64,000 nucleotides of DNA from Pyxidicoccus trucidator (lineage in GTDB: Bacteria; Myxococcota; Myxococcia; Myxococcales; Myxococcaceae): positions 234,300-298,299 of the forward strand of contig NZ_JAAIXZ010000004.1 of assembly GCF_010894435.1 (NCBI RefSeq), written 5' to 3'. Position numbers and translations under genes: made by a program. Position 1 is the first letter of the stretch; each line of letters begins with the position of its first letter. Shown piece by piece: positions 44,406 through 53,096 of this stretch. The notes below the pieces were generated by a model. It had not been told where the DNA came from and did not search any database. It was given only the letters and a program-made list of their open reading frames with translations.

Positions 44406-44650
44406 CTGATGGTCCACGCTCCGTCTGGGCGCGGGAGAGGGCATTGAGGGCGAGCAGAACTTGACGACCGGCAACGTGCCCAAGCGCTGCGCTCGGCGTT
44501 CCAGGTATTCAGCGATTGGGCTGCGCACGTAAGCGTTGATTTTCCGCAGAGCGGGAAGCTGGCCTCGAACGCTCCGAGACCAGCCTCCATAAGGCATGAA
44601 CATCAGCCATGCCATGCTTATGTCTCGGCCCTATTCGTGGGCGGGAAAGG

Positions 44651-47600
44651 TCACCAATCTTCGGGAACCTCGAAGCAGGGCGGCGGAATAGGCTCCTCGT
44701 ACAAGCTCGAAGACGAAGTCATGAAGCTTGAAGAAGGGCTCGATTCAGAGCTCAGCGGGTAGTAGCTGAGGCATTCACAATTGGGTTCATCTGTAGCTGC
44801 ATCACAATCATTGTTGATGCCGTCGTTGCAGACCTCAGTGTACCCAGGGTAGGCCCTCTTGCTCCCGTCGTTGCAGTCGGTGTTCGTGGCAACGTATCCG
44901 GAGGGTTTCGAGCAGGCTTGGATTGGGGTGCCTCTGCCGTATCCATCGCCATCCGCATCGCGATACCAATTCGAGCCGACACCGTCGTCCACTGCCCCAT
45001 TGCAATTGTTGTCCACGGAATCGCAGACTTCTGAAGCTCCAGGCCGGACGGCCGCGCTGGAGTCGTTGCAGTCGCTCGCGTTGGTCACATAGCCGCTGGG
45101 CTGGCCGCAGGCAGAGACCGGCGAGTTCGCGTTGCCGTCCCCGTCCCCGTCCGCGTCACGGTAGAAGGTCGACTGCACGCCTTCGTCGACTCCTCCAGCG
45201 CAGTTGTTGTCGATGCCGTCGCACACCTCCGTGACTCCCGGCCTGACGCTCGCATTGGCATCATTGCAATCCGTGGTGTTCGACACGTAGCCGCTCGGCT
45301 GTGAGCACGCCTGCGTCGACTGACCTGCGCTGCCGTAACCGTCACTGTCCGCGTCACGGTAGAAGGTCGACTTGACGCCCTCATCCGTCAAGCCGTTACA
45401 GTTGTTGTCCACCCCATCGCAGCTCTCCGATCCGCCGGGTCGGATGCTCGAGCTGGAGTCGTTGCAGTCGCTGGCGTTCGACACGTAGCCACCGGGCTGC
45501 GAACACGCAACCGCCGGTTGGCTCGCGTTGCCATAGCCGTCGCCGTCCGCATCGCGGTAGTACGTGGAGCCCACGCCCTCATCCGTCGTGCCATTGCAGT
45601 TGTTGTCGGCGTTGTCGCAGACCTCTGTCCCTCCGGGCCGGATGTTCGCGTTCGCGTCGTTGCAGTCCGTGCTGTTCGACGCATAGCCGCCGGGCTGTGA
45701 GCACGCGTGGGCCGGTAGACCCACGTTGCCGTAACCGTCGCCGTCCGCATCGCGGTAGTACATAGAGCCCACGCCCTCATCCGTCGTGCCATTGCAGTTG
45801 TTGTCGGCCCCGTCGCAGACCTCCGCCACACCGGGCTTGATGCCCGCGCTGGAGTCATTGCAGTCGCTGGCATTCGATACGTAGCCAGCGGGTTGGCTGC
45901 ACTTCTGCAGGGTGTTGGTCGAGGTGCCGTAGGTGTCCCCGTCCGCGTCGCGGTACCAGGTCAGGGTCGCGAGGCCCTCGTCCACCGCGCCGCTGCAGTT
46001 GTTGTCCACCGAGTCGCACACCTCCGTCGCTCCAGGCTTGATGGCCACGTCGGCGTCATTGCAGTCGGTGCCGCTCGCGACGAAGCCCGCAGGCTGCGCG
46101 CAGGCCTGGGTCGACTGTCCGCTGCCGAAGCCATCCCCGTCCGCGTCGCGGAACCACGCGTTCATCAGCCCTTCGTCCACCTGCATGTCACAGTCGTTGT
46201 CCACGGCGTCGCAGACCTCCGCCGCGCCAGGCTTGATGGCCGCGCTGGTGTCATTGCAGTCGCTCGCCACCGAGACGTAGCCCGCGGGCTGCAGGCAGTT
46301 CTGGACGGACTGGCTCGCGCTGCCGAAGCCGTCGCCGTCCGCGTCGCGATACCACGCCTGGGTGGGCAGGCCCTCGTCCACCTGGGAATCGCAGTCGTTG
46401 TCCACGCCGTCGCAGGACTCCGGGGCCCCCGGGTGGAGGCTTGCCTGGGCGTCATTGCAGTCCCCGGGATTCAGAGCGTGCCCTGCAGGCTGCATACACT
46501 CCTGCACCGCCTGGGCCGTCAGGCCGTAGTTGTCGCCGTCCTGGTCGCGGTACCACGTCTGGAACGTCAAGCCGTCATCCGGCTGCCCGTTGCAATCGTT
46601 GTCCTTGCTGTCGCACACCTCCGCCGAGGACGGCTCCTTCTGCACGCACTCGATGGCGCCGTGGGTGCAGTACGTCACGCCCTCGCCGCACACGCCCTGC
46701 TGCCCGGTGGAGCACGTCTCCAGGCCGCCCGGGTTGCCGTCGTCCACCTCTCCGTCACAGTCATTGTCGAGGCTGTCGCACTCCTCTGCGGACGCGGCCT
46801 CGTTCTGCTGGCAGACCACGCTGCCGTCAGCACAAGCCGTGGTGCCCGCGGCGCAGATGCCCTGCTGCCCCGTCGCGCAGTTCTCACCACCGCTCGGGTT
46901 GCCGTCGTCCACGACTCCGTCGCAACTGTCGTCTATGCCGTTGCACTGCTCCGGTGCACCTGGATACGTCGTCGGCATGTAGTCGTCGCAGTCGAACTCC
47001 TCCACGAAACCGGGAGACGGGTCGCAGGCCAGCTCGGAGATGTACTCGTCTCCAAAGCCGTCCATGTCGCCGTCGAAGTAGAACGTGTTGATGAGCAGGG
47101 TGGATGCCGCAGCCGTCACAGGCGTGCTGGAGGTGCTGCCCAGACCGAGCTGTCCCTGGCCGTTGTTGCCCCAGGCCCATACGGGACAGCCAGGGCGCAG
47201 CGCCAGTGCGTGCTGGGCGCCCGCCGCGATGGCCTTCGCATCCGCGAGCCCCGTCACATTCACGGGCGAGGCGCTGTTCACCGTGGACCCATTGCCGAGC
47301 TGGCCGAAGGCGTTGTGCCCCCAGGCCTTCACCAGGCCGTTGCCCATGATGACCAGCGAGCTGTTGTGTCCCGCCGTGATGGCCGTGGCCGCGAACACGC
47401 TGCCCACGGGAGTGGGGGACAGCACGGGCGTGCTGCTGGTGCTGCCCGTGCCCACCTGCCCGAAGGTGTTCTGACCCCAGGCCCACACGTTGCCGAACTG
47501 CTCATCGATGATGAGCGAGTGACCCACACCCGCCGCAATGGCCTTGGCCTGCGGCAGCCCCACCACCTGCACCGGCGACAGCACCGTGGTGCTGGTGCTC

Positions 47601-48343
47601 CCGGTACCCACCTGGCCGAAGGTATTCATGCCCCAGCCCCACGCCTTCCCAGCCGCGTCCAGCGCCAGCGCGTGATTCACACCGGCGGCCATGGAGCGAA
47701 TCGTGGGCAGGCCCGCCACCACCGTGGGATTGGGCACCGAGGCGCTGGTCGCGCCCGTGCCCACCTGCCCGGAGGCGTTCTGTCCCCAGGCCCACAGCCG
47801 GCCATCCGTGCCGAGCGCGAGCGAGTAGTTCCCGTTGGCCGCGATGGCCTGGATGCCGGACAGTGCCGCCACCTTCGTCGGAACCAGCACCGTGCCACCG
47901 GCAGTACCGATACCCGCCTGTCCGGAGGCATTCTGCCCCCACGCCCACACGTTGCCGCTGACATCCAGCGCCAGCGAGTGGCCGACACCCGCGGCAATCG
48001 CCTTGATGGCGGGGAGCCCGCTCACCGGAGACGGCTGCGGCAGGGGCGTGCTGCTGGTGCTGCCCGTGCCCAGCTGCCCGGCCACGTTCTGGCCCCAGGC
48101 CCAGACCTCTCCATCCTTCCTCAGGAACAGCGAGTGATAGGCCCCCGAGGCGACCGTCTGCGGCACCCGTACCGAGGTGAGCCCCTGACGCGCCGTCGCG
48201 GTGTCGACCTCAACGTCAGCCGCTGTAGGCGGCTCTCCACAGCCCATGGACACAAAGAGGAGGACGGCCGCACAACCCGTGAGCCTGTTCCTCAGTCCTG
48301 CCAAGCCTTGTCTTCTCAAGTCACTGCTCCTGCGGTCATCCAA
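44651..48343 (-). CDS. RCC1-repeat and MopE-type metal-motif lipoprotein
   Basis: 1230 residues from the ATG at 48343 (AGAGGCAGGG upstream). Lipobox SMGC at Cys35. Seven RCC1 repeats follow (for example GVWAWGQNVAGQLGTG-type, LWAWGQNASGQVGTG), enough for a full propeller. From residue about 440 come ten MopE-type units of about 60-65 residues: YRDADGDGYG (a calcium-like loop), a CxQPxGY linker, DCNDSxAxIxPG and EVCDGxDNNCNGxxDEG. A Ser/Pro-rich tail closes it. MopE proteins are surface copper/calcium-binding proteins of methanotrophs; this one probably binds calcium. Paralogue of the gene at 54409. Confidence 0.88.
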   Translation of the reverse strand: MDDRRSSDLRRQGLAGLRNRLTGCAAVLLFVSMGCGEPPTAADVEVDTATARQGLTSVRVPQTVASGAYHSLFLRKDGEVWAWGQNVAGQLGTGSTSSTPLPQPSPVSGLPAIKAIAAGVGHSLALDVSGNVWAWGQNASGQAGIGTAGGTVLVPTKVAALSGIQAIAANGNYSLALGTDGRLWAWGQNASGQVGTGATSASVPNPTVVAGLPTIRSMAAGVNHALALDAAGKAWGWGMNTFGQVGTGSTSTTVLSPVQVVGLPQAKAIAAGVGHSLIIDEQFGNVWAWGQNTFGQVGTGSTSSTPVLSPTPVGSVFAATAITAGHNSSLVIMGNGLVKAWGHNAFGQLGNGSTVNSASPVNVTGLADAKAIAAGAQHALALRPGCPVWAWGNNGQGQLGLGSTSSTPVTAAASTLLINTFYFDGDMDGFGDEYISELACDPSPGFVEEFDCDDYMPTTYPGAPEQCNGIDDSCDGVVDDGNPSGGENCATGQQGICAAGTTACADGSVVCQQNEAASAEECDSLDNDCDGEVDDGNPGGLETCSTGQQGVCGEGVTYCTHGAIECVQKEPSSAEVCDSKDNDCNGQPDDGLTFQTWYRDQDGDNYGLTAQAVQECMQPAGHALNPGDCNDAQASLHPGAPESCDGVDNDCDSQVDEGLPTQAWYRDADGDGFGSASQSVQNCLQPAGYVSVASDCNDTSAAIKPGAAEVCDAVDNDCDMQVDEGLMNAWFRDADGDGFGSGQSTQACAQPAGFVASGTDCNDADVAIKPGATEVCDSVDNNCSGAVDEGLATLTWYRDADGDTYGTSTNTLQKCSQPAGYVSNASDCNDSSAGIKPGVAEVCDGADNNCNGTTDEGVGSMYYRDADGDGYGNVGLPAHACSQPGGYASNSTDCNDANANIRPGGTEVCDNADNNCNGTTDEGVGSTYYRDADGDGYGNASQPAVACSQPGGYVSNASDCNDSSSSIRPGGSESCDGVDNNCNGLTDEGVKSTFYRDADSDGYGSAGQSTQACSQPSGYVSNTTDCNDANASVRPGVTEVCDGIDNNCAGGVDEGVQSTFYRDADGDGDGNANSPVSACGQPSGYVTNASDCNDSSAAVRPGASEVCDSVDNNCNGAVDDGVGSNWYRDADGDGYGRGTPIQACSKPSGYVATNTDCNDGSKRAYPGYTEVCNDGINNDCDAATDEPNCECLSYYPLSSESSPSSSFMTSSSSLYEEPIPPPCFEVPEDW

Positions 48344-48686
48344 TCGCCCTGCCTCTCTCGGGCTGGTGGATGACGTTTCAGTCGGGGGGTTCCCCTCATG
48401 GGCAGTGGGTCACTGATGCTGTCCCGGTGGGTTGAGTCCAACCCATGGGATGGCTGTCCATGGCTCCGGTCCAGGAGGGAAACGAGAGGCGGAGCCTTTG
48501 TCGTCCTGGACGGATTTCTTGGGACAATTGCCACGAATTTGTTTTCTGTGACCTGCTTGCAAGAGCTTCACGTTTCAAAATACAAGAAGGCCATTCGCCG
48601 CGTGTCTGGGGAAGGACGACGGAGCTCCGGTCGACCACGGGCACATGGCTCAATGCGCCCCGGCCCCGGCGTCCCGGAATCCAGTC
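48344..48686. other. Divergent intergenic region, partly A+T-rich
   Basis: 343 bases between the RCC1-MopE gene (minus) and the sigma factor gene (plus). It has a perfect dyad tgggttg-agtc-caaccca (48428-48445) and an A+T-rich segment at about 48510-48595, likely promoter sequence, but no clear hexamers. Confidence 0.4.
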
Positions 48687-49265
48687 ATGCCATCACGACC
48701 CACGCGGCTCACGCCGCAGGTAGGGGCATGTCCTCCGTCCGAGGCTCGGCATTGGCCGGCTGTCTCGGGCGCGGACCTCAGTGCGCTCTATCGCCATCAC
48801 GGGCGTGCGCTCCAGCAGCGGGCAAGGGCCCTGCTCGGAAGCACGGACGAGGCCGAGGACGTACTGCAGGAGGTCTTCCTGGCCATGCTGGCCAGCCCAG
48901 GGATGTACCGTGGCGAGGCCTCCGTCTTCACGCTGCTGTACCAGATGGTCACCCACAAGGCCCTGGACCGGTGCCGCGCGCGGGCGCGCAGGCGGGGCTG
49001 GCTCGAACAATTGCGCAGGGGAATGGCCGAGCCTGTGGCGGGCGGAGGGCAGGGAAGCATCGAGAGCGTCGAGGCGGCCCGGGACCTGGGGCGGATGGCA
49101 CGCGCGGAAGCCCCTCGGGTGCTCACCGCGGCCCTGCTGCACTTCGTGGACGGCCACACGCAGGGCGAAGTCGCCCAGGTGCTGGGCGTGTCGCGGAAGA
49201 CGGTGGTGCGCATGCTCGGGCAGCTCACGGTGAGGGCGCGCGGCTGCTCCACGCAGCGTCATTGA
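48687..49265 (+). CDS. ECF-type RNA polymerase sigma factor
   Basis: 192 residues from ATG 48687 (an ATG at 48645 is an alternative; neither has a strong ribosome-binding site). Region 2: LYRHHGRALQQRARALLGST, EDVLQEVFLAML and the HKALDRCRAR segment. Region 4: LHFVDGHTQGEVAQVLGVSRK, a helix-turn-helix for the -35 element. No region 1 or 3 and no anti-sigma gene next to it. Divergently transcribed from the RCC1-MopE gene, which it may regulate. Confidence 0.85.
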   Translation: MPSRPTRLTPQVGACPPSEARHWPAVSGADLSALYRHHGRALQQRARALLGSTDEAEDVLQEVFLAMLASPGMYRGEASVFTLLYQMVTHKALDRCRARARRRGWLEQLRRGMAEPVAGGGQGSIESVEAARDLGRMARAEAPRVLTAALLHFVDGHTQGEVAQVLGVSRKTVVRMLGQLTVRARGCSTQRH

Positions 49266-49282
49266 TGAGAAGATAGGGGGCG

Positions 49283-49331
49283 CTCAGGGTCGGACCCTGG
49301 GAGTCGACCCTCTGCCGGAGAAGGTGAAGCG
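49283..49331 (+). pseudogene. Remnant of a nucleotidyltransferase 3' end
   Basis: About 49 bases that align with the last codons of the gene at 43588-44133: here TLGVDPLPEKVKR, there DLGVEPLLEKVKR. The stop codon is lost by the change of the overlapping ATGA to ATGG. The rest of the gene is absent. Confidence 0.75.
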
Positions 49332-49634
49332 ATGGACGACACCCTGCCTCGTGCCGAAGCACTCGTTCGCACGTTGCTGCTCCAGCGCTCCGGAGAAGAG
49401 CGCCTCAAGATGGGGGCGGGCATGTTCTCCGCTTCTCGCGCGCTCATCGCCGCGTCGCTGCGGGAGGAAGGGCTGGTTCCGGGCTCGGTCGAGTGGAAGC
49501 TCCGGCTGTTGGACCGGACCTACGGCTCGGAAGTCTCGCCTGCCCAGCGTCAGAGGTTGCTCGAACGCTGGCGCTCCGACTCCGCGCCATCGATGAACAC
49601 GGCCCCCGGTAAAGACGAGCTCCCTGCGTCGTGA
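49332..49634 (+). CDS. Orphan copy of the nucleotidyltransferase partner protein
   Basis: 100 residues; its first 85 differ from the protein at 44130 at only six positions (79 identical). The last 15 residues are unrelated. No nucleotidyltransferase gene precedes it, only a short remnant, so if expressed it acts without its own partner in cis. AAGG before the ATG may serve as ribosome-binding site. Confidence 0.75.
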   Translation: MDDTLPRAEALVRTLLLQRSGEERLKMGAGMFSASRALIAASLREEGLVPGSVEWKLRLLDRTYGSEVSPAQRQRLLERWRSDSAPSMNTAPGKDELPAS

Positions 49635-49683
49635 GCCCCAGCCCAGTCGGCCCCGATGCCCGGAGGGCTCCGCCGCGCCCGAG

Positions 49684-50079
49684 TCACTCGGGCCGGTAGA
49701 CGTTCGCGACAGCTCCCTTGTCGAACCGGGTTGAGTTCACCAGTCGCAGGTTCAGCGGCTGCTCGCGCTCCGGGAACAGGCGGAGCCCGCTACCAAGCAC
49801 TACGGGGTGGATGAGGAGTCGGTACTCGTCGATGAGCCCGTGCTTCACGAGGGACTGCACGAGCCGCGCGCCTCCGTGGACCAGGAGGTTCTTGCCTGGC
49901 TCCCGCTTCAGGCGGGCCACCTCGTCCGCGAGGTCTCCGCTGGCCACCCTCGAATCCGTCCAGGTCGCTTCCTTCAGCGTCTTCGAGAACACGACCTTGG
50001 GAATCTCGTTCATCGGCGCTGCATACGGCTCGGTCGACGTGGGCCAGTGGGCTTCAATGAGGATGGCTGGGATCGACAC
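49684..50079 (-). pseudogene. 5'-truncated dihydrofolate-reductase-family gene (RibD C-terminal-like)
   Basis: The 131-residue frame (from GTG) covers the C-terminal two thirds of a RibD_C/DHFR-family protein: PKVVFSKTL, LKREPGKNLLVHGGARLV, DEYRLLIHPVVLGSGLRLF. Full-length relatives have about 50-60 more residues at the N-terminus, including the NADPH-binding strand; here homology starts at about EAHWPT and only some 50 bases separate it from a hairpin. Most likely a relic of deletion or a broken transfer. It could still be expressed as a short protein. Confidence 0.7.
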
Positions 50080-50130
50080 GCCGGGAGATTCGCCGGCAAG
50101 TGCCCGGAATCGTTACGGCCGGGTGTTCTA

Positions 50131-50158
50131 CCCGGGGAGCAATCCGCTGCTCCCCGGG
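50131..50158. terminator. Terminator hairpin after the CARDB/Ig lipoprotein gene
   Basis: Perfect 11-bp inverted repeat: cccggggagca (50131-50141) / tgctccccggg (50148-50158), 6-base loop. It lies 15 bases past the stop codon of the minus-strand gene at 50173. Confidence 0.65.
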
Positions 50159-50172
50159 CACCTCCACCCCGC

Positions 50173-52914
50173 TCAGTGCACGCGGGCAGGCGGCAGGTTG
50201 GACGGCGCCAGCTCACCCGACTTGAGCTGCGTGGCCGAGGGGCAGACCAGGGCCTTCAGGTCCGCCGCGCGGCGGCCCAGGTCGTCGAACACTCGCGTCG
50301 ACCGCGTCACCGGGTCTGTCACCGTCGTCCCCTTCAGGTAGGGCGACAGCACCGCCACCCGGCCCGCCGCTCGCGGCGCCACGTGGACGAACTCTGTCTG
50401 CGTCTCCCCCGCGTGGCACCCGCTGCACGTGTTGATGGAGAACTTGTGCCGTGCCTCCGTCGACACGCCCGGTGCACGCCAGAAGAAGTCCAGCGGCGTC
50501 GCCGCCATCGCTCCCAGGAAGGGCACCCCGCCCAGGCTGTTCGGCACCGTGTGCCGCTCCGCGATGATGTCCGCCTGGTTCTGCTGGATGAAGCTCGCCA
50601 GCGTGGCCGTGTTCTCGAAGTGCATCGCGGGCGTCAACTTCACCGTCTCGGGCATCAGCCCCTGGGCCGTGAGCACGAACTCACGCATCTCCCACGGCTC
50701 CGCCAGCTCGATTTCATTCGTCCGAATCTGGTTCAGCGCGCTGCCCGCCTGCCGGCCCGTCATCACTCCCGCCTTCGCGAACCGGTCCGTCAGCGCCTGG
50801 AGCTTCGCGTTGTAGCCCGTGTTCCCCACCTTCAGCTTGCCCAGCTCGTGCCAGTCCGTCGCCCATTTCTGGATGGCTTCCGGCGTGCCGCCCGGCAGCG
50901 CGTACTCCAGGATGACCGTGAACTCGAGCGGCGCTCCGTTCGCATCCACCACGCCGAAGACGAAGCGGCCCTCTCCCGCGTGGGCGCCCGGCTGGCGCAG
51001 GTCCATGCGGTTGACGATGGCCAGCAGCCGGAACGGCGCCTTGCTGAAGTCCAGCGGCTTGCCCGCTCCACCGCTGCGCGCCTCCCACGGCCCCAGCACC
51101 CGCGTCTGCATCTCCTGGCGCGCCGGCAGGTTCAGCCCGTTGACCACCTGCTTCGTCAGCCACGTCTTCAGCCACGCCCGCGCCAGCGGCGAGGGGTCCT
51201 GGCCGCCCGCCATCTCCCGCAGCAGCGTGCCGATGTGCCAGGCGCCTCCGGGCGCCGTGCGCACCGGGTCCTCCACCACCGACAGCGCCGTCACCATCAG
51301 CTCGCTCGGGCGGTCGATGGTGCACGTCGTCGCCTGGCACGCATACGTGGACTCGCAGCCGTTGGCCGTGTTGCCGTCGCAGTCGTAGTAGCCCGGCTGG
51401 CAGGTGTTGCCACACGTCGCCGCCGTGCACACGCCCTGCGCATAGGGCCCGTCCTGGCACGTCGTGCCGCAGGCACCGCAGTGGTCCTCGTCCGTCGTCA
51501 GGTTCACCTCGCAGCCGTTGGTCGAGTTGCCGTCACAGTCCGCCGTGCCCGCGGGGCAGCGAATCTCGTACGCGGGCCCCTCCGTGCAGGTGGACTCGTT
51601 GGCCAGCGCGTCCCTCGCCGCGACGAACACCCGGTGGCTGCTGCCCGCGCCGAACGGCATCGTCGCGCTGAAGCGGCCTTCCGCATCCGCCTGCACCGTC
51701 CGCACCGGAATCCCCATGCACGCGACGTCGATGAAGATGCCCACCGTGGCGCGGGGCTCCGCCGTGCCCGTCACCGTGAGCTGACGGCCGGTGCTCGTGT
51801 ACTGCCACTTCGTGTCCGTGACGACCGGTGGCGGAGGCGGCGTGTTGTCGTTCTGGTACTCCACGGAGTTGGAGCAGCCGGACGTCGTCTGGCCGTAGCC
51901 GCTCGAGTCCTTCGCCTGGGCGGACACCGTCACCTTCGCGTCCTTCGCCACGCTCGTCTGGTAGGAGAAGGCGCCCACGGCGTCCGTCGTCAGCACCGTG
52001 TCCACCGGACCCTCGCAGTTCGCCTGCTTGAAGATTTCCACGGTGACGCGCGGCCTGGCGCGCCCGTCGAAGATGGGCTGCTGGCTGAGCCCCGGCGAGC
52101 CGGGCCGCGTGCCCAGCAACACCGGCGCCATCAGCGTGTCGCCCGTGCCGCCACCGTACGGGTACTCCAGCGTCGGGCTGCACTGAGAGGGATTGCCGGC
52201 CGTGTCATACGCGCGCACGGAGTACGTGCCACCCGGGGCGCTCGACGGCCCGCTGATGGGCACGTCGCAGTGGTAGCTCGACCCCACCTCCGTGGTCGAC
52301 ACCACGCTGCCGTTGCAGTCCGGGCCGTTGTAGACGTGCACCGTGGCGCCGGACTCCGCTTCGACGGTGAGGCCCCGGCCCTGCGTCGAGCCCTCCTCGC
52401 CCCACGAGGGCACCGGTGTCGTCGGCGCGGTGCGGTCCACGATGACGAACGCACCCAGGCGGAGGTTGTTGCTCTCGCTCGTCTCGAGGACCTCGTCGTC
52501 CGCGTCCACCTGGGCGGCCAGTTGGTAGCTGCCCTCGGGCATGGGCGGCGCGGTGACCCAGGCGCTCACGTCCTTGCACTCTCCCGGCAGCAGCACGGCG
52601 CTGGGGCTCTGCGAGAGCCTCCAGTCCTTTCCGTTGATGACGCCGTCCGCGGACAGGAAGAAGGCCACCTCCGTTATCCCGTAGTCCGTGCCCGTGTTGC
52701 AGACGCGCGCCTGCACCCTCCGCGAGCCCGCGCCCAGGTCCGTCGGGCCCGTCAGCGATTCGAGCCGGAAGTCGAGCGTGCCGGTGGTGGTGTCGGGCCA
52801 CTCCGAGGTGGGGGGCCGGTCGACATCCCAGTCCATTTCATCGCCGGGAGGCTCGATGACACAGCCCATGAGGGTTCCCGCGAGCGTGAGTGCCCACCAG
52901 CGCCTTGCGTGCAT
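50173..52914 (-). CDS. Large CARDB/Ig lipoprotein with Cys-rich module
   Basis: 913 residues. Signal MHARRWWALTLAGTLMGC (lipobox LMGC). A CARDB-like domain (residues about 45-150: FRLESLTGPTDLGAGSRRVQ, LETSESNNLRLG), then at least three Ig-like units (TVEIFKQANC, RATVGIFIDVAC), then a Cys-rich stalk (CPAGTADCDGNSTNGC, CGACGTTC, CDGNTANGC). The last 350 residues are a globular part with a single CSGCH near the end; no other haem motif. Membrane-anchored surface protein; ligand unknown. Upstream gap of 182 bases to the GT4 gene on the other strand. Confidence 0.82.
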   Translation of the reverse strand: MHARRWWALTLAGTLMGCVIEPPGDEMDWDVDRPPTSEWPDTTTGTLDFRLESLTGPTDLGAGSRRVQARVCNTGTDYGITEVAFFLSADGVINGKDWRLSQSPSAVLLPGECKDVSAWVTAPPMPEGSYQLAAQVDADDEVLETSESNNLRLGAFVIVDRTAPTTPVPSWGEEGSTQGRGLTVEAESGATVHVYNGPDCNGSVVSTTEVGSSYHCDVPISGPSSAPGGTYSVRAYDTAGNPSQCSPTLEYPYGGGTGDTLMAPVLLGTRPGSPGLSQQPIFDGRARPRVTVEIFKQANCEGPVDTVLTTDAVGAFSYQTSVAKDAKVTVSAQAKDSSGYGQTTSGCSNSVEYQNDNTPPPPPVVTDTKWQYTSTGRQLTVTGTAEPRATVGIFIDVACMGIPVRTVQADAEGRFSATMPFGAGSSHRVFVAARDALANESTCTEGPAYEIRCPAGTADCDGNSTNGCEVNLTTDEDHCGACGTTCQDGPYAQGVCTAATCGNTCQPGYYDCDGNTANGCESTYACQATTCTIDRPSELMVTALSVVEDPVRTAPGGAWHIGTLLREMAGGQDPSPLARAWLKTWLTKQVVNGLNLPARQEMQTRVLGPWEARSGGAGKPLDFSKAPFRLLAIVNRMDLRQPGAHAGEGRFVFGVVDANGAPLEFTVILEYALPGGTPEAIQKWATDWHELGKLKVGNTGYNAKLQALTDRFAKAGVMTGRQAGSALNQIRTNEIELAEPWEMREFVLTAQGLMPETVKLTPAMHFENTATLASFIQQNQADIIAERHTVPNSLGGVPFLGAMAATPLDFFWRAPGVSTEARHKFSINTCSGCHAGETQTEFVHVAPRAAGRVAVLSPYLKGTTVTDPVTRSTRVFDDLGRRAADLKALVCPSATQLKSGELAPSNLPPARVH

Positions 52915-53096
52915 GTGCGTTGCCTCGGGGAGCCAGGGGAGATCCGGCCTTGGGGTTGATGCGATAGCTCCGCCGTGCCTCTGGACGGGGGGGCGTGGGG
53001 TTTATTCACGGAAAGGAGCGCCTTCACCGCACCCCCCGTCCTCCACCCGAGACCGGCGCCCCTGGCCCGCGTGCGCCAAGGTAGGTTTACGCACCC

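Noticed and set aside
44325-44615. A 96-codon minus-strand frame between the small partner and RCC1-MopE genes
   Set aside because: Starts without a ribosome-binding site and overlaps the small partner gene; part of it (IAEYLERRAQRLGTLP) looks protein-like but I could not assign it. A decayed gene is possible.
45893-48373. An 826-codon plus-strand frame opposite the RCC1-MopE gene
   Set aside because: Ala/Val/His-rich shadow of the repeats, no start signal.
49807-52959. A 1050-codon plus-strand frame antisense to the CARDB/Ig lipoprotein
   Set aside because: Composition is Arg/His/Val-rich and no motif is visible; produced by the high G+C of the opposite gene.
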